DNA of 64,000 bases from Dyadobacter sp. CY356 (GTDB lineage: Bacteria; Bacteroidota; Bacteroidia; Cytophagales; Spirosomataceae): NCBI RefSeq assembly GCF_021440195.1, contig NZ_JAJTSZ010000002.1:620001-684000 (forward strand). Reading direction: 5' to 3'. A model generated the notes under the pieces. That model was not told the origin of the DNA, searched no databases, and was given only the letters and a program-made list of their open reading frames with translations. This document shows positions 27,201 through 34,864 of this stretch, one piece after another (positions within the stretch are counted from its first letter, which is position 1; each line of letters opens with the position of its first letter). Position numbers and translations under genes: made by a program.

Positions 27201-28883
27201 GGCGCAAAACCGGGTGAAGGTGGTCAGCTTCCAGGTCATAAAGTGGATGACTGGATCGGACGTACGCGTCATTCGACTCCTGGTGTAGGACTAATTTCTC
27301 CCCCACCCCATCACGATATTTATTCAATTGAAGATTTGGCTCAGCTAATCTTCGATTTGAAAAATGCTAACCGTGCAGCGCGTATCAGCGTAAAACTGGT
27401 ATCTGAAGCAGGTGTTGGAACGGTTGCGGCCGGTGTTGCCAAAGCACACGCAGACCACATTCTGATCTCAGGTTATGACGGAGGAACGGGTGCTTCGCCT
27501 TTGAGTTCAATTCGTCATGCTGGTCTTCCGTGGGAGCTTGGTTTGGCGGAAACACATCAGACTCTTGTAAAAAATAAATTGCGTGGCCGTGTTACCGTTC
27601 AGGCGGATGGTCAGCTTCGTACAGGTAAAGATCTAGCGATTGCGGCGATGCTGGGAGCGGAAGAATGGGGTGTTGCCACAGCGGCTCTTGTAGCGGCAGG
27701 TTGTATCATGATGCGTAAGTGTCATTTGAATACTTGCCCTGTTGGGGTTGCAACGCAGAATAAAGAGCTTCGTGCATTATTCTCCGGAAAACCCGAGCAT
27801 GTCGTAAACATGTTCACTTTTATGGCGGAAGAACTTCGTGAGATTATGGCTCAGCTTGGTTTCCGTACTGTAAATGAAATGGTTGGCCAGGTTCAATACC
27901 TTGAACCACGTAACGATTTAAAACACTGGAAATATAAAAACCTTAATTTTGACGCGATCCTTTTCAAGGATGCCGATCTTTCGGTTGCCCAATACAAACA
28001 GGAAGATCAGGATCATGGAATCAGTGATATAATCGATCTGAAATTGATTGAAGCGGCGAAAGCGGCTCTTGAAAATTCAGAAGAGGTTTACGGTGAATTC
28101 CCGATCAATAACCTGAACCGTGCGGTTGGAACCATGTTATCCAACGAAATTTCAAAAGTTCATGGCGGTACCGGTCTTCCAAAAGGAAGCATCCATTTCC
28201 GTTTCCGTGGAACGGCGGGACAAAGTTTCGGAGCGTTTAACACAACCGGAATTCGTCTGGAACTGGAAGGTGATGCCAATGATTATTTTGGAAAAGGTCT
28301 TTGCGGAGCGGAACTGATCGTTTATCCGGACCGTGATTCTAAATTCAAGCCGGAAGAAAATATCATCATCGGTAACGTAGCATTTTATGGTGCAACATCC
28401 GGTGAGGCTTATATTCGCGGCACAGCTGGTGAACGTTTCTGCGTAAGAAATTCAGGAGCAAAAGTGGTTGTGGAAGGACTTGGAGATCATGGACTTGAAT
28501 ACATGACAGGTGGATTGGCCGTAATTCTTGGTAAAACAGGCAGAAACTTCGCCGCGGGTATGTCAGGTGGTGTGGCTTATGTTTTGGATAAAGCTGGTGA
28601 TTTCCGTGAAAAGGTAAATTTCGAAATGGTGGCCGTTGATGCTATCAATGAAGAAGATCAGCTTATTCTGCGTGAATCGCTTGAAAAACATTTTCAGTAC
28701 ACAACCAGTAATGTAGCTTTTCAATTGCTACAAAACTGGGAGGAATCTATTGGACAGTTTGTCAAAGTTCTTCCAAATGACTTCAAAAAAGCACTGGATG
28801 GACGTGGTATCACACTTGCACAGCAGATTGCTGATAAGAACGTTGTTTATCAGGACATTGTCGTTGATGTAGACCACCTTTGA
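24300..28883 (+). CDS. gltB: Glutamate synthase, large subunit
   Basis: 1527 residues, usual length for the bacterial alpha subunit. It makes two glutamates from glutamine and 2-oxoglutarate, in complex with GltD. Domains in order are: glutaminase class II (catalytic cysteine expected at C24 in HDACGIGF, exposed by removal of a 23-residue propeptide), central domain, FMN-binding synthase domain (SGYDGGTGASPLSSIRHAG), and the GXGXG repeat domain at the C-terminus. The cysteines CIMMRKCHLNTC are the [3Fe-4S] ligands. Key GOGAT motifs SMSFGSISWEAH and TARQGAKPGEGGQLPG-like (here KTAQGAKPGEGGQLPG) are intact. gltD follows 92 bp later. Confidence 0.98.
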   Translation: MSQMSEPMVEQQGLYRPEFEHDACGIGFRANIKGRKSHQIVADAIHMLERMEHRGATGFDPNTGDGAGILIQIPHEYFVEECSKIGFQLPPAGEYGVGMIFFPNDETVREECRDIVNRKIKRLGLTLMGYRKVPTLNNTLGEGSLSVEPYVEQVFIKRPDDVTEDIAFERKLYILRQVSARLISDTVKGAKGVFYYSSLSCRTISYKGQLTTAQLKYYFPDLENESVVSALAVVHSRFATNTFPKWELAQPFRYIAHNGEINTVKGNVNWIRAGEKAFQSEYFSKEEMDMILPICDRGQSDSANLDNAIELLHLSGRSLPHVMMMLVPEAWDGNEQMDAERKAFYEYHAAIMEPWDGPASISFTDGKMVGATLDRNGLRPSRYWVLDDDTIIMASEAGVLEVDQAKVVTKGRLQPGRMFIVDMEQGRIIPDEEIKAQICSAQPYQQWLNENKLRVEDLDQPIRTYRQYEDSSLLKRQMAFGFTSEDLRMILAPMAQSGMEAIGSMGTDVPLAVLSEQSQHMSSYFKQLFAQVTNPPIDSIRERAIMSLISFVGSTENILTETPQHCRQIELPHPVLTVTEFDKLRFIDKNHFQAKTINIYFRADEGGKALERALARICRYAVEAIEDGFEIIILSDRAIDSDHAPIPTLLATAAIHHHLIREGLRGRVGLLVEAGDVWETHHFATLIGYGAAGVCPYMAFETLSFMNRKNMIDGEFSDDKLYYNYIKAVNKELLKIFSKMGISTLQSYQGAQIFECVGMNKDVVDRFFTGTISRISGMGIAEIAREVLVRHKVAYHESPNMTPRLEVGGFYQWKQRGEAHIFNPQTVHLLQHSTKNNSYAEFKKYSKLIDDQTQKALTLRGLLRFKKGTPIPIEEVEPVENIFKRFATGAMSFGSISWEAHTTLAIAMNRIGGKSNSGEGGEDELRYKKLANGDSMNSQIKQVASGRFGVTSHYLSNAGELQIKTAQGAKPGEGGQLPGHKVDDWIGRTRHSTPGVGLISPPPHHDIYSIEDLAQLIFDLKNANRAARISVKLVSEAGVGTVAAGVAKAHADHILISGYDGGTGASPLSSIRHAGLPWELGLAETHQTLVKNKLRGRVTVQADGQLRTGKDLAIAAMLGAEEWGVATAALVAAGCIMMRKCHLNTCPVGVATQNKELRALFSGKPEHVVNMFTFMAEELREIMAQLGFRTVNEMVGQVQYLEPRNDLKHWKYKNLNFDAILFKDADLSVAQYKQEDQDHGISDIIDLKLIEAAKAALENSEEVYGEFPINNLNRAVGTMLSNEISKVHGGTGLPKGSIHFRFRGTAGQSFGAFNTTGIRLELEGDANDYFGKGLCGAELIVYPDRDSKFKPEENIIIGNVAFYGATSGEAYIRGTAGERFCVRNSGAKVVVEGLGDHGLEYMTGGLAVILGKTGRNFAAGMSGGVAYVLDKAGDFREKVNFEMVAVDAINEEDQLILRESLEKHFQYTTSNVAFQLLQNWEESIGQFVKVLPNDFKKALDGRGITLAQQIADKNVVYQDIVVDVDHL

Positions 28884-28887
28884 GTAA

Positions 28888-28915
28888 TTAGCCGTTAGCT
28901 TTTGGCTGTTAGCTC
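28888..28915. repeat. Heptamer tandem array TTAGCnn, 4 units
   Basis: Four contiguous 7-bp units: TTAGCCG, TTAGCTT, TTGGCTG, TTAGCTC. It begins four bases after the gltB stop and lies within the gltB-gltD gap. Same unit type as the array at 2243-2277. Confidence 0.7.
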
Positions 28916-28975
28916 CGGTGATCACTGAAAACAGACAGCCCTATTTGAATCACGATTAACAAGGAAATAATAAGA

Positions 28976-30484
28976 ATGGGAAAGCCAACCGGATTTATTG
29001 AGTTTGAAAGGGAATTACCAAAGAAAAGAGCCGTTGAAGAACGTCTTCATGATTATAAAGAAATTGAAACAGCACCCATAGAGTCAAAATCCAAGGAGCA
29101 GGCAGCACGTTGTATGGACTGCGGAATTCCTTTTTGCCATAACGGTTGTCCGCTGGGAAATATCATCCCGGAATTTAACGACGCTGTTTATGACGGAAAC
29201 TGGGGACTGGCTTATGAAATATTGGCATCGACAAATAACTTCCCGGAATTTACGGGAAGAATTTGTCCTGCACCTTGCGAAGCATCTTGTGTTTTGGGTA
29301 TCAACAAACCACCGGTTGCTATTGAATTTATTGAGAAATCCATTATTGAGAAAGCTTTTGAACTTGGTCTTGTAAAACCAAAATTTCCTCAAAAACGTAC
29401 CGGTAAAAAAGTAGCTGTTGTTGGCTCAGGCCCTGCCGGTATGGCCGCTGCAAATCAGTTGAATCAGGCTGGTCACACAGTTTCTTTGCTTGAACGCGCT
29501 GATAAGATCGGTGGATTGTTACGTTACGGTATCCCTGATTTCAAACTTGAAAAAAGAGTAATCGACCGCCGCCTGGCTGTGATGCAGGAAGAAGGAATCG
29601 AATTTATTACCAACGTGAATGTTGGGGTGGATATCAAAGCGGACGAGCTTTTGAACGACTATGATGCTGTGGTTTTAACCATGGGTTCAACGGTTCCAAG
29701 AGATTTAAATATTGAAGGCCGCCAATTGAAAGGTGTTCATTATGCCATGGAATTTTTGAGCCAGCAGAACAAACGTGTGGCTGATATTTTCCCGGAAGTT
29801 GATCATCAGGGTAAGAAATATGCACATGGACAGCTTTTGGCTACCGGAAAAAATGTGGTAGTAATTGGTGGCGGTGATACCGGATCTGACTGTGTGGGAA
29901 CTTCAAATCGCCACGGTGCAAAATCTGTAACGCAGATCGAGCTGATGCCGGTTCCTCCAAAAGATCGTGATACAAGTACACCCTGGCCAAACTGGCCGAT
30001 GATGCTCCGTACTTCCACTTCACATGAAGAAGGCTGCGACAGACATTGGTCTATCAACACAAAATCTTTCGTTGGTGATGAAAACGGTAATCTTGCAGGT
30101 TTGAAAATTGTTGAGCTTGACTGGCAGAAGGATCCGGAAACGGGCCGTATGCAAATGAAAGAAGTGGCAGGAAGCGAACAAGTTTTACCTTGTGAACTTG
30201 CTCTTTTGGCAGCAGGATTTTTGCATCCGCAACAGGAAGGACTTTTAAAAGATCTTGACCTGGAATTTGACGAGCGTGGTAATATCAAAGCGAACGGCTA
30301 TCAGTCAACAACAAATGAAAAAGTTTTCGCAGCTGGTGACTGCCGCCGCGGACAATCTCTTGTTGTTTGGGCGATCAGTGAAGGTCGTGAAGCGGCTCGT
30401 GCTGTGGACGAATATCTGATGGGCGAATCGTTCCTGGAAGCAAAAGCAGTTTCGATGTTGAACCCTGTTTTTGCTCATGCCTGA
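28976..30484 (+). CDS. gltD: Glutamate synthase, small subunit (NADPH-dependent)
   Basis: 502 residues. It supplies electrons from NADPH through FAD and [4Fe-4S] clusters to GltB. The N-terminal cysteine motifs [17 protein letters not shown] and CPAPCEASC bind the clusters. The FAD motif ([15 protein letters not shown]) comes at residues ~148-162, and the NADPH-binding site ([11 protein letters not shown]) near 300. The C-terminal [21 protein letters not shown] segment completes the FAD site. It is transcribed with gltB and ends in a long hairpin. Confidence 0.97.
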   Translation: MGKPTGFIEFERELPKKRAVEERLHDYKEIETAPIESKSKEQAARCMDCGIPFCHNGCPLGNIIPEFNDAVYDGNWGLAYEILASTNNFPEFTGRICPAPCEASCVLGINKPPVAIEFIEKSIIEKAFELGLVKPKFPQKRTGKKVAVVGSGPAGMAAANQLNQAGHTVSLLERADKIGGLLRYGIPDFKLEKRVIDRRLAVMQEEGIEFITNVNVGVDIKADELLNDYDAVVLTMGSTVPRDLNIEGRQLKGVHYAMEFLSQQNKRVADIFPEVDHQGKKYAHGQLLATGKNVVVIGGGDTGSDCVGTSNRHGAKSVTQIELMPVPPKDRDTSTPWPNWPMMLRTSTSHEEGCDRHWSINTKSFVGDENGNLAGLKIVELDWQKDPETGRMQMKEVAGSEQVLPCELALLAAGFLHPQQEGLLKDLDLEFDERGNIKANGYQSTTNEKVFAAGDCRRGQSLVVWAISEGREAARAVDEYLMGESFLEAKAVSMLNPVFAHA

Positions 30485-30503
30485 TTTCAGTCAGTAATAT
30501 AAA

Positions 30504-30548
30504 ATTAACAAAATAAGCCATTCATCGTGAGTGGCTTATTTTGTTAAT
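30504..30548 (+). terminator. Hairpin terminator after gltBD
   Basis: Inverted repeat with 21-nt arms (30504-30524 and 30528-30548), one mismatch and a 3-nt loop. It begins 19 bp after the gltD stop. The 3' arm is T-rich (TTATTTTGTTAAT), consistent with termination. Confidence 0.75.
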
Positions 30549-30645
30549 CAGCTATCACCATCTGAATTATCAACGATTACCGGCGATGATCCGTATATTT
30601 GGATAAGAAAGCTGGTTATTGAATTCCCTGTAAACACACATACTA

Positions 30646-31269
30646 ATGTTTTTACATTATTCCCCCTTTTGGTTAAAAGCCCTGTATCCGCGGTATACCT
30701 GGCACGTTCCCACAACAGAAAAAGAGATTTTTCTGACTTTTGACGACGGCCCGATTCCTGAGATTACAGAATTTGTTCTGGATACTTTGAAACAATATGA
30801 AGCCAAGGCAACTTTTTTTTGTATTGGTGATAATGTCAGAAAACATCCATTAGTTTTTTCAAAAGTGAAAGATCAGGGGCACGCCATCGGGAATCATACT
30901 TTTAATCACATGAATGGCTGGAAAAGTAAAGATGAGGAATATCTGGCTAATATTAGTTTGTGTGAACAACAGCTCAATGTGGAAACAAATTTATTTCGCC
31001 CGCCTTACGGAAGAATGAAAAAAAGTCAGTCAAAGCTGCTTCCGGAAAGCAAGAAAATTATCATGTGGGATGTTTTGAGCGGAGATTTCTCGGCGAATGT
31101 GGAACCTGAAATCTGTTTAAAAAAAACCATTAAATATGCGCGCCCTGGCTCGATTGTTTTGTTTCACGACAGCCTTAAAGCAGCAAAAAATATGCAATAT
31201 ACTTTGCCTCGCTTTTTGGAGCATTTTTCAAAAAAAGAGTATCAGTTTAAAGCCTTGCCGATGCGTTGA
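30646..31269 (+). CDS. Polysaccharide deacetylase (NodB homology domain)
   Basis: 207 residues of the CE4 carbohydrate esterase family. Motif 1 is FLTFDDGP (the general base and metal aspartates), motif 2 is HTFNH (metal histidines), motif 3 is FRPPYGR, and later WDVLSGDF and IVLFHDS fit motifs 4 and 5. It removes N-acetyl groups from amino-sugar polymers such as peptidoglycan or a surface polysaccharide. No clear signal peptide is visible, though a short hydrophobic start (MFLHYSPFWLKALYP) may be an anchor. It heads an operon-like group with a GT2 glycosyltransferase 59 bp downstream. Confidence 0.9.
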   Translation: MFLHYSPFWLKALYPRYTWHVPTTEKEIFLTFDDGPIPEITEFVLDTLKQYEAKATFFCIGDNVRKHPLVFSKVKDQGHAIGNHTFNHMNGWKSKDEEYLANISLCEQQLNVETNLFRPPYGRMKKSQSKLLPESKKIIMWDVLSGDFSANVEPEICLKKTIKYARPGSIVLFHDSLKAAKNMQYTLPRFLEHFSKKEYQFKALPMR

Positions 31270-31328
31270 ATCAATTTCAATAAGTTAGCAGTGCTTGACC
31301 ATCCTTAAAAATTCCGGAACCGGACTTT

Positions 31329-32330
31329 ATGTCTAATATATTACCTTCTGTTAAAGTAAGTATTTTGCTGGCCGCACGTAATGAAGAAGCAAATATTGAA
31401 CGTTGTCTTAAATCGCTTGACGCATTACAATTTCCAAAGGAAAATCTGGAAATATGTATTGGTGACGATGATTCTTCCGATAATACCGCCGAAATTATCC
31501 AGACATTTATCAAAGAAAAACCTCATTTCAAATATTACAAAATTTCCGGACAAACAGCTGGCTTGAAAGGAAAAGCAAATGTTCTGGCCCAGCTTGCCCA
31601 CTTTACGAAAGGGGATTATCTGTTTTTTTGTGATGCCGACATTGAAGTACCTGCTGCCTGGATCGACAGGATGTTGTCTCGTTTCAAAGATAATACGGGT
31701 ATTGTTGTTGGTTTAACGCGGATGAAGAAAAGCGGATTTTTCGCTGATTTTTTGTCGATGGAATGGCTATTCACCTTAACCATTATGCGTTTTTTTTCAT
31801 TGTTTAATATTGGGATTACAGGTCTGGGCAACAACATGGCTGTCACGCGAAAAGCCTACGACGCAATTGGTGGATACGAGGGAATCGGATTTTCTATTGT
31901 AGAAGATTACGCGCTATTTATGGCCATAGTGAAAAATAAATTTGGCTTCGTTCAGACTTATATTCCTGAGGTAATAGCCATTTCTGAGCCACTGGCCTCT
32001 TTTAAAGAACTGACCATTCAACGAAAAAGATGGATGCATGGCATTATGCAGTCACCGCTAGTTCTGAGAATTTGTCTTATTGTTTCTGCACTATTGATCC
32101 CGGTTATCGCCGTTATCGCCATCTGGGATCCTGAACGAAGTATAAGAATGCTTATCCAGAATTATGCTTTAATCACCGCCATCGTGATGGTTCCTGTTAT
32201 AATTTTGAAGCAAAAAGATTTATGGAAAACGGTTTTTTTCTTTTGGTTTTACCTCATTGGAATTAGTATTTTGATGCTCATCATCCACATACTGCCAGGT
32301 AAAACCATGTGGAAGGAAAGAACTTATTAA
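31329..32330 (+). CDS. Family 2 glycosyltransferase, membrane-bound
   Basis: 333 residues. The GT2 domain has the nucleotide-binding start VSILLAARNEEANIERCL, a DD motif (IGDDDSSDNT), the metal-binding FCDADIEVP and the processive-type QRKRWMHG (QxxRW). After residue ~240 come two or three membrane helices (LIVSALLIPVIAVIAIW; ALITAIVMVPVIIL; FFFWFYLIGISILMLIIH). This layout suits an inner-membrane enzyme that transfers sugars to a lipid or growing polysaccharide. It is preceded by a polysaccharide deacetylase and followed 10 bp later by tatD. The product is unknown. Confidence 0.88.
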   Translation: MSNILPSVKVSILLAARNEEANIERCLKSLDALQFPKENLEICIGDDDSSDNTAEIIQTFIKEKPHFKYYKISGQTAGLKGKANVLAQLAHFTKGDYLFFCDADIEVPAAWIDRMLSRFKDNTGIVVGLTRMKKSGFFADFLSMEWLFTLTIMRFFSLFNIGITGLGNNMAVTRKAYDAIGGYEGIGFSIVEDYALFMAIVKNKFGFVQTYIPEVIAISEPLASFKELTIQRKRWMHGIMQSPLVLRICLIVSALLIPVIAVIAIWDPERSIRMLIQNYALITAIVMVPVIILKQKDLWKTVFFFWFYLIGISILMLIIHILPGKTMWKERTY

Positions 32331-32340
32331 TGAGATAATT

Positions 32341-33108
32341 ATGATAGAAACGCATGCTCACATCTATGACGAAAAGTATGATGATGACCGTACTGAAATG
32401 TTACAACGTGCCTGGGATTTAGGGATTGAACAAATATGGATGCCAAATTGCGATCATACCACCATACACGGCATGATGCAACTGGCAGAAACTTTTCCGG
32501 ACCAATGTCTCCCGATGATCGGTCTGCATCCTACTTATGTTAAAGATGGTTTTGAAAAGGAGTTGGAGATTGTAGAAGAATGGCTGAACAAATATAAATT
32601 CATAGCCGTTGGAGAAATCGGAATGGATTTATATTGGGATAAAACCTTCAGTGCACAGCAGGAAGAGGCTTTTTTATATCAATGTAAACTAGCCAGGAAA
32701 CATAATCTCTGGATTGATATACATTGCCGCGACGCCTTTCAGGAAACTGTTGCCCTGATTGAAAAATTTGCCGATCCGTCACTGACCGGTATTTTTCACT
32801 GTTTTATCGGAACGTTGGAGGACGCGCAAAAGGCCATTGATTTAGGTTTTAAGTTGGGTATCGGCGGTGTTTCAACCTTCAAAAACGGAGGTTTGGATAA
32901 AGTTATCCCGTTCGTTGATCTGGAAAACCTTGTATTGGAAACGGATAGCCCATACCTCGCGCCAACACCTTTTCGTGGCAAAAGAAACGAAGTTGCTTAT
33001 ATCGACCTGGTTGCACAGCGTGTTGCCGATCTTAAACAGATAACAAAAGAGGAAGTGATTGCCACTACTACCAAAACGGCAAAATCTCTGTTAACTTTGG
33101 CGGGCTAA
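32341..33108 (+). CDS. tatD: TatD family hydrolase / DNase
   Basis: 255 residues. TatD family metal-dependent hydrolases adopt the amidohydrolase barrel and act as 3'-5' DNases or quality-control nucleases in the cytoplasm. Motifs: ETHAHIYDE (HxH near the N-terminus), AVGEIGMDLYWD, IDIHCRDAF, IFHCFIGTLEDA and LVLETDSPYLAPTP. Length fits. It lies in a plus-strand operon between the GT2 gene and the asparaginase gene, 17 bp before the latter. Confidence 0.95.
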   Translation: MIETHAHIYDEKYDDDRTEMLQRAWDLGIEQIWMPNCDHTTIHGMMQLAETFPDQCLPMIGLHPTYVKDGFEKELEIVEEWLNKYKFIAVGEIGMDLYWDKTFSAQQEEAFLYQCKLARKHNLWIDIHCRDAFQETVALIEKFADPSLTGIFHCFIGTLEDAQKAIDLGFKLGIGGVSTFKNGGLDKVIPFVDLENLVLETDSPYLAPTPFRGKRNEVAYIDLVAQRVADLKQITKEEVIATTTKTAKSLLTLAG

Positions 33109-33125
33109 CATTATTCTTTGCAAAA

Positions 33126-34199
33126 ATGCCTTACAATACAATTCATATCAATCCGATTTCTCCCGAGCCACCGCGCGCTTCCGTACTCGTCATCTACACC
33201 GGAGGAACATTAGGAATGGTTTATGAGTCAAAAGGAAAACAACTGGTTCCGTTTAATTTTGATCAGGTTATTGAAAAAGTCCCGGAAATTCGCAGACTTG
33301 ATTTTGAAATTACCTTCCTGACATTAAATGAGCCCATCGATTCATCCAACATGAATCCAGAAATCTGGATTGAACTTGCCAAAATCATATTTGACCATTA
33401 TGATGCGTATGACAGTTTCGTCATTCTGCATGGAACAGATACAATGGCCTATACGGCTTCCGGGTTGAGTTTTTTGCTGGAAGATTTAAATAAACCAGTC
33501 ATTCTTACCGGCGCTCAGCTGCCGATCGGCGTGGCAAGATCTGATGCCAGGGAGAATTTCATCACTGCGCTGGAACTGGCCGCCTCGACCAAAGATGATG
33601 GTACGCCAGTTTTGTCAGAGGTCTGTATTTATTTTAATTCCCATCTTTTGCGCGGGAATCGTAGTAAAAAACAGGAAAGTTCTGATTTTAACGCTTTCCA
33701 TTCCGAAAATTACCCATTGCTTGCCAATGCAGGTGTAAGAATCGACTGGAATTTTCCATTTTTAAACCTTTATGCCCCCAATAGAAAACTGAAAATCCAA
33801 ACGGGGCTTGATACCCATGTCGCATTTTTAAAACTTTTCCCTGGTATCAATAAACAGGTTGTCAAATCAATTCTGGGCATTGAAGGTATTAAGGGAATTG
33901 TTATGGAAACATATGGAGCAGGGAATGCTCCTACTGATCCCTGGTTTTTAGAAGAAATTCAAAAAACAATTGAACGCGGTGTGATCATTTTTAACGTTTC
34001 GCAGTGCGACGGCGGGCGTGTCTCTCAGGGACATTATCAAACAAGTAAATTTCTAAAACAAGTCGGTGTTGTCAGCGGGTCGGACATTACTGCGGAGGCT
34101 GCCATCACTAAAATGATGTATGTTTTTGGTAAAGAATCGGATACTATGAAATGTGTTGAAATGCTGGCAAAACCATTAAGAGGAGAAATGACGCTATGA
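33126..34199 (+). CDS. ansA: L-asparaginase, type I
   Basis: 357 residues. It hydrolyses L-asparagine to aspartate and ammonia. The N-terminal threonine motif is VIYTGGTLGMVYESKG, and the second is FVILHGTDTMAYTASGLSF, both essential for catalysis. LTGAQLPIGVARSDARENF follows. There is no signal peptide, which fits a cytoplasmic type I enzyme. It is the last gene of the deacetylase-GT2-tatD group, and its stop is one base from the stop of the convergent gene on the other strand. The symbol is based on family only. Confidence 0.93.
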   Translation: MPYNTIHINPISPEPPRASVLVIYTGGTLGMVYESKGKQLVPFNFDQVIEKVPEIRRLDFEITFLTLNEPIDSSNMNPEIWIELAKIIFDHYDAYDSFVILHGTDTMAYTASGLSFLLEDLNKPVILTGAQLPIGVARSDARENFITALELAASTKDDGTPVLSEVCIYFNSHLLRGNRSKKQESSDFNAFHSENYPLLANAGVRIDWNFPFLNLYAPNRKLKIQTGLDTHVAFLKLFPGINKQVVKSILGIEGIKGIVMETYGAGNAPTDPWFLEEIQKTIERGVIIFNVSQCDGGRVSQGHYQTSKFLKQVGVVSGSDITAEAAITKMMYVFGKESDTMKCVEMLAKPLRGEMTL

Positions 34200-34200
34200 T

Positions 34201-34764
34201 TTACAGTGTTTTAAATACAAATTTGTATGTCGCTGATAATGGTTGTTTGAAGTGATCGTACCTTGCAGAACCGGGAGGACCAATAACCCAAGGATTTTTC
34301 TTTTCAACAATTTCTTCTGATTTATATTCATTTTTCAGCACAAGACCTTTTTTAATTGCGATTTCATCCGCCTCACGCCAGGCCTGAACTGTGATGTCAT
34401 GAAACAATTTGTCTTTGTCGTTTTTTGAAAATTCTGGTTTGACAGCCACTCCTCCCAGTTCAGGATGACTATCTCTGTATTTTTCTAAAAGCAGATACTG
34501 ATCATGATTCAGCAAAATTTGATAAACGGGTGTATTGTAAGTATCGTCGCCGTAGCTTGATGTAGAATCCACCGTGCGAATTATTTCCAGCTTATGGTCC
34601 GTAAGAAAATCCAGAAATTCTTTGTTTTTTGCAGCAAAAGTTTTGACAAAAATCTCTTTGTCAGGAAAAGTAAAAGATGACCAGAAAACAACCGTTTCTG
34701 CCGTAAAGTACGCTTCTTTTGACACAACCACTTCAATTTCCTGAGCTAAAAATGAGTTTTCCAT
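34201..34764 (-). CDS. Unrecognised protein, possibly SIMPL-like (DUF541)
   Basis: 187 residues without signal peptide or membrane segment. I do not recognise it securely. The pattern of an N-terminal strand (EIEVVVSKEAYF), a helix (FAAKNKEFLDFLTDHKLEI), a central YQILLNHDQYLLLEKY and a late amphipathic helix (LFHDITVQAWREADEIAIKKGL) resembles the SIMPL fold, usually a secreted or membrane protein. The C-terminus (PPGSARYDHFKQPLSATYKFVF) looks like a final strand. The gene follows the phospholipase gene by 100 bp and converges on the asparaginase gene with a one-base gap. Confidence 0.6.
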   Translation of the reverse strand: MENSFLAQEIEVVVSKEAYFTAETVVFWSSFTFPDKEIFVKTFAAKNKEFLDFLTDHKLEIIRTVDSTSSYGDDTYNTPVYQILLNHDQYLLLEKYRDSHPELGGVAVKPEFSKNDKDKLFHDITVQAWREADEIAIKKGLVLKNEYKSEEIVEKKNPWVIGPPGSARYDHFKQPLSATYKFVFKTL

Positions 34765-34790
34765 TTTATTCTGGCTTTTAAAATAACTTC

Positions 34791-34844
34791 CCCTGAACCA
34801 CCTTATTATCTATTTTGAAAAGATAAATAAAAAGTTGTTCAGGG
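34791..34844. terminator. Nested inverted repeat between phospholipase and DUF541-like genes
   Basis: Outer arms CCCTGAAC (34791-34798) and GTTCAGGG (34837-34844) enclose inner arms TTATCT (34806-34811) and AGATAA (34821-34826). It lies just after the phospholipase stop on the minus strand and may be a weak terminator or an attenuator before the next gene. Confidence 0.4.
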
Positions 34845-34864
34845 TCAAGTATACCTTAATTTAC

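Noticed and set aside
29806..30288. 160-residue open frame antisense to gltD
   Set aside because: Serine/proline-rich shadow of the strongly conserved gltD frame, with no start or promoter evidence.
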